Source of the DNA: Larus michahellis
Lineage: Eukaryota; Chordata; Aves; Charadriiformes; Laridae
Reading direction: 5' to 3'
DNA: 64,000 nucleotides
Assembly: GCF_964199755.1 (NCBI RefSeq)
Contig: NC_133903.1
Location: 4,419,001-4,483,000 of the forward strand
Below are positions 36,566 through 45,543 of this stretch, piece after piece. Under the pieces are notes generated by a model, which saw only the letters and a program-made list of their open reading frames with translations, was not told the DNA's origin and did no database searches. Both the position numbers and the translations under genes were made by a program. Position 1 is the first letter of the stretch, and each line of letters begins with the position of its first letter.

Positions 36566-37017
36566 CTTCTGTTTCTTTTTCTCTCACACACCCCCCCTTT
36601 CCCCCCCCCCCCACCAGCCCTGGCTGTGGGTTTGGTGCTTGTCAGTCCCACTGCTCTCCCTCACCTCTGCAGTGCCAGGTGATGCTTTTTTTAATTTTTT
36701 TAATTTTTTTTTTTTTTTTTGCATCTTATTTACAGCGTGGAGGCAGGGGGAAGGGCAGGAGAGGCCGCGCAGGCATCGTCCTCAGCCCTGGCTGGGAAAA
36801 CTGAGGGCAGGGGGGAAGAGACAAGGGGTCGGTGGGGGCCGTGTGTCTCCTGGTGACCCCAGAGCAGGACTTGAACTCCCCCCCACCCCGATTTGCTCCT
36901 CAGCAGCTTCAGGGGTGCTGTGACCCCCCCCCGAAGTTCCCTTTGCCCAGACCCCGCGTGGTTGCGGTTGCTGCGCTTTCCGCAGCTCCGGGGCGGGAAC
37001 CGCTTTCGGTGGGTTTT

Positions 37018-37350
37018 CATAGAATCACAGAATGGTTCCGGTTGGGGGCCTACAGGAGAGCTGGGGAGGGACTCTGGATCAGGGAGGGGAGCCATGGGAC
37101 GAGGGGGAAGGGTTTTCAACTGAAAGAGGGGAGATTTAAATGAGATCTGAGGAAGACATTCTTTGCTGTGAGGGTGGTGAGCCCCTGGCCCAGGTTGCCC
37201 AGAGAAGCTGTGGCTGCCCCATCCCTGGAGGGGTTCAAGGCCAGGTTGGACGGGGCTTGGAGCAACCTGGGCTGGTGGGAGGTGTCCCAGCCCAGGGCAG
37301 GGGGGGGGGCACTAGATGATCTCTAAGGTCCCTTCTAACCCAAACCTTTT
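37018..37350 (+). mobile_element. CR1 LINE 3' end with inverted terminal tip
   Basis: From about 37043 to 37350 the sequence follows the 3' end of avian CR1 in sense orientation: GGAGAGCTGGGGAGGGACTC, GAAAGAGGGGAGATTTAAAT, GGTTGCCCAGAGAAGCTGTG and AAGGTCCCTTCTAACCCAAA. The copy is 5'-truncated, as usual. The first 28 bases (37018-37045) are instead the 3' tip in antisense (ATAGAATCACAGAATGG), so the two parts face each other. This could be an inversion at integration or two insertions. The element is moderately diverged and has no coding capacity. Confidence 0.88.
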
Positions 37351-37654
37351 CAAGCCTCACGCTGTCGCAGCAACCAAGGCTGGAGGAGCCCTGGAGGTCC
37401 ATGGGGTCCTTCTCCTCCCCCGGGCACCATTGCTCTCCTCACCCCCCCGGCAAAGCTTTCCTCCACTGCCCTCAAAGGCACCCAGTGCTCCAGCCTTCCC
37501 CGTCCCCAGGCATCCCCCCCACACCTCTATCCTCCTCCCTTGGCCCCACATCTCCCACCCCATCCCTCCTAGAAGGTGCTGCTGCCCCGGGCCCCTCTCC
37601 CTCCATCACCTCTGCCCCCGCTCCTCCCGAGCCAACATCCGCGTGGGCTCCCAT

Positions 37655-37985
37655 CTTTGTGCCTTTATGGAAGAAATACATAATTCTTTTATTATTCAAT
37701 TAGGAATTTAACACACAATCAGGTGATCGCTTTAAGAGGATTTCCTATAAGGCAGGATTTGTATAACCGGGCTACGAGTAATATATTCCCTTAACTGGTT
37801 TATTCCTTTATCAGATTTTTTTTTCCCCCCCTAAGCACTTTAATGCATTTACTTTCCCATTGTCGCCACTTTTCTCCCCGCTCTTCCTCCCTCCCCAAGC
37901 TTATGCAAATCCCCCGTAAGGCGTTTAATGCGATGTGTGTGTCAATAGTGCCGAAATCTTCGCGACGGCATTAGGCTTCATGCAT
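37655..37985. promoter_or_regulatory. Candidate conserved non-coding element, largest in the window
   Basis: A 330-bp AT-rich island lies abruptly inside GC-rich DNA. It holds homeobox-type cores (TAATTC, CAATTAGGAATTTAA, TTTAATGCATTTA, TTTAATGCG), a GATA site in reverse (TTTATCAG, 37807-37814) and a perfect POU octamer ATGCAAAT at 37903-37910. It is non-repetitive, has no useful open frame, and looks like a developmental enhancer. Function and conservation are inferred, not shown. Confidence 0.45.
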
Positions 37986-39079
37986 GCCCCGGCTGATTAA
38001 GAGGGGCTGGGGGGCCAGCCCAGCCCCCCCCCCCCCAAGCCCCCTTTCAGCCCTCGCCGTGGGGCCGGGGAAGGGGCCCTCCGGGCTGGGAGCTGCATTT
38101 TTTCTAGAGAAAAGGCTGGAAGCTGAAAGTAGTTCTTTTCTTTCGCAGGGGGAAACGGTGAATAGGGAGCGAGTGGCTGACCTGCCTGCTGCTGTTTGCT
38201 GCCCCGTCGCTCAGCTTTCGGGGTGCCGGGGGCGGGGGGGGTGGTGCGTGGAGGAGTTCAACTGATGGGGGGGGAAACATCTGCGGGTGGGGTGTGAGCG
38301 GAGGAGGAAGAGGAGGGTGGCAAAATAACCCAGGACCCAATCTCGGCATCAGTTCGCGTGCACGTCGCCTGCCCGCGGGGCGCCGGTGTGTCACCCCTGG
38401 GTGCCCACCCGCCTTTCCGAGCCCTGTGGGCACGGCTCTGCAGGAAAAGCAGATTTTTATTTTTATTTTTTTTCCCCCCATTAATTGTGCTGCCAAGGGC
38501 TTAGGTCGGCTCAGCCGCTGGCTCTGCCCACGGCCTCCGTGCTGGGCGATGCTGCCCAGCCTCCCTTTTGCCGCTGGTTTGCTTCGCGAGGAGGCAGCGC
38601 CTTGTCGGCAGGGCTGGTTTGCTGGTCTCTGGGGCTTGGTTTGGGGGGGGTTAACAGCCTTCATGGCTGCAGGGATCTAATATACCTGGTTGGGGGGGGG
38701 AGAAGTCTGGAGCGCTGGCCCTGGGGGATGCGATCGCCCCGCTCAGTGGAGCGTTCACTCTGAAACCTACAGGCAACAGCTTGGACGTCGCAGATGGGGA
38801 GGTGGCAAAGGGGTTGTATTGCCTGGAACTGGTGGTTTCCCCATCACTGGAGGGGCTTTGTGGCTGCTGGCGAGGACCTTTGTGAGCCTGGCATGGGGCG
38901 GGGGGAGGAAAACCACCCAAGGGTGGTGGCTGTCACCATTTTCTCCTTCCAGAGAAAAATCTCTTCTCTCAACCTGAGTCTTTAAATAGCCGGGTGAGTG
39001 GGAGCGAGCTGAACCCGCCCTTCCCGGCCCTTCTTTCTCTGCGCCCGCTGCTGATTGTCTCCTTTTTTTATCCCGTCCT

Positions 39080-39165
39080 GTGCGTGCAGCAATTATGCAA
39101 AGTTGCAATCAAGGAGCTGAATTAGCAGCTCATCTTGGATTAATTAGTGATGGATGCAAATCTCT
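39080..39165. promoter_or_regulatory. Candidate conserved non-coding element with octamer and homeobox cores
   Basis: AATTATGCAAAGTTGCAATC, TGAATTAGCAG and GATTAATTAGTGATGG are followed by a perfect octamer ATGCAAAT at 39154-39161. The block is unique sequence in GC-rich DNA. It resembles the islands at 35.6 and 37.7 kb. Confidence 0.42.
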
Positions 39166-40238
39166 TCCGACAAAGAAGTGGGGGCCGGGGTGGGGGTGGG
39201 GAGGAAATGTGAAGGCTGTGGGTATCCTCTCTGGGTTTCTCTGGCTCCCCCCCGGGCCCATTTGGGGATGGGAAAGACGCACAGAGTCTCCCCTTGCAGG
39301 AGAATCGAGGCATCCACGTGGAAGGCGTTAGTCCTTGGCCTTGGGATGAGAGCTGGGTGTCCTCAGACGATGTCCTCGTCCCTAACTCAGCCCTTGCATC
39401 TCCCCAGAGCTCTTAAACCCAAGGCTTTGGGCTCAGAACAACTCCTCCTCCCACCCCAGTCCCGTCGCAAAGCCTGGGGAAAACCCAGTTAATCCCCGTG
39501 GCCTCCAGTGCCGAGCTCCCGCCAGCACTGGGGATTTCTCCTCGCCTGCAATCGGATTGCGACAAACCCCTCCGCTGGCATTGAACAAATTCCCTGGCTG
39601 CTCCCCACTTCTCCCAGGCCCCGATAATCCCCCAAGTGTGACTCTGGCCAAGTGACAACATCCCTGTTTAATCCTCACCGTCTCCGTGCAAAGCCGGTGC
39701 TGCCGAGGATGCTCCCGGCGCCGGTACGGCACGCTCGGGCGGAATTGGGAGCAGACCCTGGGGAAGGATGCGAAGGCTGCAAAGCTATTTAAAGGAGCTT
39801 TTCCAAGAGGGAATTGCAGCCTCCCCTCCCCGTGAAGAGGAAGAGATGGAAGCGCAGTGCTCCCGGGAGCGCTGAGCATGGGGATGCTGGGAAGTTTCAC
39901 CCCTTTGCTCGGTCCCCCCTGCTCAGCCATCACAGGTACGGTGTCACCCACAGAGGGGACAGCGATGGGCACGGAAAGCCCGGGACACCCTGGCAGGGTG
40001 AGCACGGCTTGGTGAAGGAGGTGGGCTTTGCCACTGGGTTTCTGTGGAGCGGGTGCTGGAGGGGCCGGTGCGTGGCTGTGTCCGCAGGGATGGGGACAGC
40101 TGGGACAGCTGCTCCCCCGGGGTGCAAAGCCATGTTTTCTGGCAGTGCGGTGGGACGCGGACACCTGAAAGTTCTCTCCTTCCTCTCACCTCTGCAGCAG
40201 CAATGATTAATAAAACCTGACTCCGCTGGAAAGGCAAG

Positions 40239-40261
40239 AAGAAAAAAAAAAAAAAAAAAAA
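40239..40261. repeat. Poly(A) tract
   Basis: An uninterrupted run of about 20 A follows AAGAAG. No retroposed gene body or SINE head is visible to its left, so it is treated as simple sequence. Confidence 0.75.
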
Positions 40262-42024
40262 GGCGATACAGGGGATTTCTGGAGCCTGTCCTAATCCAAC
40301 ATCTCCAAGCCAAATGAATCAGCAGCGTCTTATTCCGCCCGGTGGGATTAATCAGTGTTCGCCCAGGTTCCAGGAAAGCGAGGTGAGGCTCTGAATAGCA
40401 AGGAGCCGTGGCGAGGCGGCCGCGGGGTGTTAGTTGGTTCACGGAGCTGAGCAAATCCCTCCTCGTAATCCAGCAAACGTTGGTGGGATGCACTCGCTCG
40501 TGCCGGGAGCCGTGGGATGGCAGGGAGAGGCAGGGAAAGGGGAGAAGGCAAAAATACTTCTAAAAGGCTGCGGTGTGGGTGAGGGATGCTCTGTGGCCTG
40601 TGTCGCTGGATGCGGGGTTGCAGGGGGAGACCCCAGGATGGGACTGTGTGCGGGGAATGTCCCTCCTGCCACGGGCACCGGGGCGTCTGGGCCAGCTTCG
40701 CCCCGTCGCAGGCGGAGCATCGCGCCTGGCAGGTTTTCCCGGCTCTTAAAGTGGGTCAAGCAGAAACCCAAGGAGCATCCGAGCTCACCAACCTCAAGCC
40801 AGCTCCGTTGAAGCTGAATTATTCAGGGCCAGCTTAAAAAATTGAAGAGCCCAGCAAAACCCAGGGAGAGCCCAGCTCACGGGGCCACCCCCCCACCCCA
40901 TGTCCCCAGGGCACCTTGGGCACTTTGGGAGGGTGGACGGTGGTGTCGTTTGGGTCTGACGCTGCCCTTGGGGAGGGGGAAGGCAGAGACAAAGCACTCG
41001 GAGAAGTTCACCCTGTTGGATTCATCTCCCCGTGGTGTCCCATAGCCCTCCAAGGCATAGCAGTGTCTTTGGGTACCCAGCACAGCCCCATTGCACCCAC
41101 AGCAGAAAGGGGACCCACTTGCCCCCCAAAAGGGGGATGAAGAGGTTGTTTGATTTCAGACAGGATGGTAAAAGTCAGGGGATTGTTATTTGCCACGAGG
41201 TGTTTGGTCGCAGCATCTCCCCGAGGCTCAGGGTGCACCGGGGGCATTTGGGAGCCGAAATGCTCCCCTGAGCGCGGTTGCTTTTACAAGACCCGCCCCC
41301 CCCCACCCCGGCTCCGTACCTGGGGCTTCAGGATGGGGAGAACCGTCTCATGGGGAGAATCCCTGCGGGAAGCGGTGAGCATCCCTGCGGGAAGCAGTGA
41401 GTAACGCTGCCTGGCGAGCGGGGAGGCAGCGGGGCCTCGCTGGCAAGCCGTGAAAAGGCAAGCGCACATATGCTTCAGCTCGTCCTGCTCTTTTTGTAGC
41501 GCTCTCGCACCCTCTGGGTGCCAACCCACGGCAGGCGCGGCCAGGGAACCCCCCACAACAGTCACCCCCTTATCTTAACTTTCCAAGGCAGCTGGAAGGG
41601 GGAGATGGGGTCTGGTGTAGGGCAAGGGGACATACCCCAAGAGGAGTGAGGTGCTTTGAGATTTTACGATCGCGCTATCGAATTAGAGCTGAACAAACCC
41701 ATCCAAAACAAGCAGCCCGAAGAATCCCCGCCTTGCACCCGTGCACTGAGCTTTGCAGGTGCTCGGCCAAGGTGGGGAGCGGGAAAAGCTGAGCCCCTGG
41801 CTCAGGCAGAGCTCGGCGCAGCAGCCAGGTTTGCTCTGAGCCAAACTCCGGCTATTTCAGCCAAAGGCAAAACATGGAAATTTCCACCTGGCCTGTTTTC
41901 CTCCCTGCGATGGATTTGCGGGAGCCCCTTTGCCGCCCGGCAGAAGGGCGGCTGAGGAGTCGCAGCCGGTTTTGTCTCTAATTTTCTCTGGTGTGAGCAG
42001 CAGCCGTGCCTCCCGCCGGCCCTG

Positions 42025-42085
42025 CGCGCTGATTTATACCGCACAGCAGTTATTGACTGGGAGAAGATTGTAATTCACAGCCCGG
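42025..42085. promoter_or_regulatory. Candidate regulatory island about 3.5 kb upstream of the SLC29A4 start codon
   Basis: Short AT-rich block with GATTTATACCGC (posterior HOX/CDX-like TTTATA core), GTTATTGACTGG and GATTGTAATTCAC, flanked by CpG-rich sequence. No coding frame explains it. Motif reading only. Confidence 0.3.
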
Positions 42086-42499
42086 CGCGTTGCAGCCATG
42101 GCGTGCGAGCAGGGAGGGTACCTCTCCTCCTTCCCAGCGCCACCGCCATCCTCCCACACGCCGGCTGGGGAGACCCCAGCAGGGGCTGGTCCCCCAGGGC
42201 TCTCACCAGCTCGGTGGCGGGGGCCACTTGCTCTGTCCCTGCCCCGTGCCTTGCTGCTCCTGCAAGAAAACCCGATAACATCAACTATCGGTGCTTGGGA
42301 GGGGTGGGGATACCTGCGGTGTCCCTGCCTGGAGCACCCTCCTTGGGCATGGGGGTCCTCTCACTGGACAGATGTCCCCACCACCCCGTGCTGTTGGCTC
42401 CTTCCTTCTCTGCTTCCAACCCCTGGTTATGCTGGAGAGCAGAGACACCATATTTGTTTCCCCCAAAAGCTGGGGAGGTTGCTGGATTCTGCTAGTCAG

Positions 42500-42720
42500 A
42501 GTTGCAATCCATCCAAACATCCAGCCATCCATCTAGTCATCCATCCGTCCTTCTGACCATCCACCTATTCTTCTGTCTGTCCCTCCGTCCATCCATGCAT
42601 CCATCCTTCTGACCATCCGTCTATTCTTCTGTCCATCCACCCATCCATCCTCCTGACCATCTGTCTATTCTTCTGTCCATCCACCCATCCATCCTATCCG
42701 TACATCCATCCGTCTCTCCA
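42500..42720. repeat. ATCC-based microsatellite/minisatellite
   Basis: CATC/ATCC tetramers are mixed with a larger tandem unit that starts TTCTGACCAT and contains CTATTCTTCTGTC. The starts are at 42551, 42607 and 42651, so units are 56 and 44 bp long and vary in their number of ATCC tetramers. Confidence 0.88.
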
Positions 42721-42810
42721 TGGGACGGCTCCTGCTGACCCTCTTGGCCTCTCTTTACGCCAAAACCGTTGCCAGGGTGGGAAGGAGCCCACCCCTGCAA
42801 AGCTCATGTC

Positions 42811-42870
42811 CTAAGTGAAATTACCGGGGCTTTCTTCCTAATTAATCTCTCTTCGCGAATCGCTCCAGGC
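42811..42870. promoter_or_regulatory. SLC29A4: Candidate regulatory island just upstream of the SLC29A4 CpG island
   Basis: The block contains AGTGAAATTACC, TCCTAATTAATCTC (homeobox core) and TTCGCGAATCG. It lies about 400 bp upstream of the inferred first exon, between the ATCC repeat and the CpG island. Confidence 0.35.
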
Positions 42871-42890
42871 CCCCACAACCCTTCAAAGCA

Positions 42891-42923
42891 CCTATAGGCG
42901 GTACCTATAGGCGGTACCTATAG
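42891..42923. repeat. SLC29A4: 13-bp tandem repeat at the edge of the SLC29A4 promoter
   Basis: The unit CCTATAGGCGGTA occurs twice perfectly (42891-42903 and 42904-42916), followed by a third partial copy CCTATAG (42917-42923). The unit junctions create the palindromes CTATAG and GGTACC. Confidence 0.85.
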
Positions 42924-42939
42924 ACAGGGGTACGAATAC

Positions 42940-43500
42940 GCCCTGTTCATTGGAAAAACCTTTCCTGCCACCGCCGGGGCTGGCCGGGGGGGGGGGCGCT
43001 GGGGGCTCCCCGTCTCCCGCTGCACCCCCCGCCCCGGGAGGGGCCGGGGCGGGGGGGGGTGGGGTGGTGGGAGCGGAGGAGGAGTGAAGGGGAGGCGGGA
43101 GGATGGGGCGGGGGGGGGGCGGGAGGCAGGGCCGGGGCCGCCCCTGCTCCTCGCTGGCAGCCGCCGCACTCGCTGCCCCCCCCCCCCCACCGCTCCCCGC
43201 CGCTTCCCCGAAGAGGCTCCGGTATGGCGGGGCCGGGGGCCGGCGGGCGCCGGTGCTGAGCGGGGCGGGGGCAGCGCCGATGCCGCAGAGCCGCCGCGGC
43301 GGAGGGAGGTAAGAGCCGCCGCCGACCTGTTGGGCACGGCCGGGACCGACCGAGCTGGGGGGGTGGGGGGGTTGTGAGGAGCCGCCTCCCCCGAGCCCCC
43401 AGCCCCCCCCACCCCACCCCCGGGCCGCCGAGCATCCTCCCCGCCGGGGCGGCCGGGGACGCGGTTCCTCCCCCCCGCCCCCGCTCCAGCCGGCCGCTTC
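42940..43500 (+). promoter_or_regulatory. SLC29A4: SLC29A4 CpG-island promoter
   Basis: This is among the densest GC/CpG stretches in the window, with long C or G runs at 42988-42996, 43110-43118 and 43180-43190. No TATA box is seen. It contains the inferred non-coding first exon and continues into intron 1. Long open frames on both strands here reflect composition. Confidence 0.65.
43200..43308 (+). other. SLC29A4: Inferred SLC29A4 exon 1 (5' leader), left border approximate
   Basis: A strong donor (GGGAG followed by GTAAGAG) ends a putative exon at 43308. Coding starts in the next exon, whose acceptor is at 45533, so an upstream leader exon is required and this is the best candidate. It contains a short upstream ORF at 43224-43259 (11 codons plus stop). 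A second ATG at 43280 is in frame with the main coding sequence after splicing. The transcription start was not determined, so the left border is a guess. Confidence 0.5.
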
Positions 43501-45533
43501 TCCTTCAGCCCGGGGAGGTGTGTGTGTGTGTTGGGGGGGGGTGTCACGGATTTTTCCCCCCTCTTTATTGCAACTTCGCCGCTTGCAAGATGTCGGGGGA
43601 CCCTTTGGCCAGAGCGACAATCGCTTCTCTGCCCTGTCGCGGGGTGGTGGTGGGGGGGAAATCTGCGTTTTCCGGGGGTCCCCCCGCACCGGGATGCAGC
43701 GGGGATGGGGTCCACCCGCTCTGCCCGGCCCTGCGGGCGCCCTGTCCCCGGGTGAGACCCCCTGGCCGTGATGGAGGACCCCCCTCCCCTCCACCCTGGG
43801 TCCAGAGGGGCGGCAGGGCCCGAGTCCCCTCCCGTGTAGACGGGTGTAAATCCAAAGGGAGGGGGAAATCTGATTTATGGCGGCACAGGGATGCTGGGAG
43901 CAGGTGGGGCGGGTGGGTGCTGGAGGTCTGGTCCAGCGCTGAGCCTCGCAGCGCATCCCGCTCTGCTCCCGGCCCCAAGAAGTTTGGGCTACAGGACGTA
44001 CGGGGTGTTTTTAGCCAGCATGTTCTCCAGCTGGGATCTCTTCCATGGAAAAACCCCGCAACAGGCTTTCCCAGCATCCCAGGAGGTGTTTCCCACTGGG
44101 TGTTATCGCCTGGGGTAGCATCAGGCGCAGGAGGGTGCTCGGTGGAGGGGGATCACAGCCAACTCCTCCATGAGCAATGGGATGGAGCGGTGCCTCCAGC
44201 CAAAACACGTCCCGCTGGGTTCTTCTGCCCGCGGTGCTCGGGGATGGGGGGGGGGGGGTCTTGGGACCCCCAAGTGCAGGGTGGGGACCCCAACCTTGCC
44301 CCATCCAGGTCCCCACCAGCGCTGTGGCCTCAGTGCAGCCCTGGGGCCGTGGCGGCACTGCCCTGTGCCACCAGCCCCTGCAGCCAGGAGATGCATTTTA
44401 AGCTCTAGGATTGCGCTCGCAGGGCCTGTGGGCACCGCGTTTGACACCCACCCCAGAGCCCCCACCCCCAGCATCCCACCCCTCCTGGGGAGCAGCTGGG
44501 GAGATGCTGGAAAAACCTCTCTGCTCCTGCAAAAGCCACGTCTGGCAGGGAGATGGGAGAAATCACTGACATTGATTTTTCCTGCCCCATCCTGCTGCCG
44601 TGGAGGAGAATTATAGCGTGTCCCCCGCCCCCCCCCACGCCGGTTGGGTGGTCGGCGGGCGCGGAGGCAGGCTGGCATCTAGCGACTGTCGCCGGTAATA
44701 CAGAGCAGCCCCCCCCCGCCCCTGCCCCGGGGCTGCTCCCCAGGGCTTGGGCTGGGCTGGCCCCAGAAGGATGAACCATGTTTTGGGTGGCTCTGGTGGT
44801 GTCGCTGGAGGATGCCAGATGTTTTGGCAGCTCATTTTGAGGTGCATTTGGTGCAAACCCTCTCGGGCAGCTGTTGGGGGCTCTCCGGGGGCTCTCCGAG
44901 CACCTCCCTGCTCTGCCATGGCCCCTCGGAGAAGCGGATCTGAAATCCTCACCTTAAAAGCCAGGTCGCAGCCCATCCTCTCCCTGAAAAGGTTTCAGGA
45001 GTGTGTGCCCAGGCCGATGGCTCTGCCCCAGCCCCGGGCAGCAGAGATGCTGAAGAAGGGCATAAACCGTACCATAAGCGTGTGCTGCCTGCGGAGAGCA
45101 AGGGCTTCCCGAGGCAGCCGGGATCTTCCCCAGCAACCACCCTCCATGAGTGGTTTTCACCCGTTAATTTCTCTAATTGCTTTTGGAAATCGCAGAGGCA
45201 TTTGGCAGCGGGAGCATCCCAGCGAGGTGCTGGGCCGGGCTGGGGCGAGCGCTGTGCCTCGGGGGTGGCTCGCGTGGATCCCCCCCCATCGCCGCTCCCC
45301 ACCCCACATCCAAACAGGAAAAGGACCGTTTGGTGGAGGGACCCCGCTCTCCTCGGGAAAAGCATCTTTCCAGGTGGAAAAAAAACCGGCGCCGCAGCAG
45401 TATGAGGGGGTGGTGAAGGCTCAGGGCCACCCTCTTGCCACCTGTCCCTTGCAGACCCCTGGCGTCACCCAGGGGACGATCCCCAGGGGGACACAGGAGC
45501 CATGCCCGGGGGTGTCACCGCTCTCCCTCCCAG
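43309..45533 (+). other. SLC29A4: SLC29A4 intron 1 (inferred)
   Basis: This 2.2-kb GC-rich intron begins GTAAGAG and ends CTCCCTCCCAG. It holds G-runs such as 44249-44258 and unique sequence, with no recognised repeat or extra coding exon. Confidence 0.5.
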
Positions 45534-45543
45534 GTCGGCCACC

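Larger units (their letters stand above)
34963..42490. other. GC-rich intergenic region upstream of SLC29A4
   Basis: No gene is supported in this 7.5-kb stretch. It is mostly GC-rich with short AT-rich islands, one CR1 copy, and homopolymer tracts at 36312-36385, 36440-36452, 36690-36720 and 40241-40261. The islands at about 35540-35700, 36180-36260, 36470-36565, 37655-37985, 39080-39165, 41651-41705 and 42025-42085 look like regulatory DNA and are listed separately where motifs can be named. Confidence 0.6.

Noticed and set aside
40239-40261. Poly(A) tract as the tail of a processed pseudogene
   Set aside because: No retroposed coding body or target-site duplication was seen to its left.
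42892-44408. Overlapping open frames of over 300 codons on both strands around the SLC29A4 promoter
   Set aside because: Extreme GC content removes stop codons. The peptides are Pro/Gly/Arg/Ala low complexity without family features, and they cross promoter and intron.
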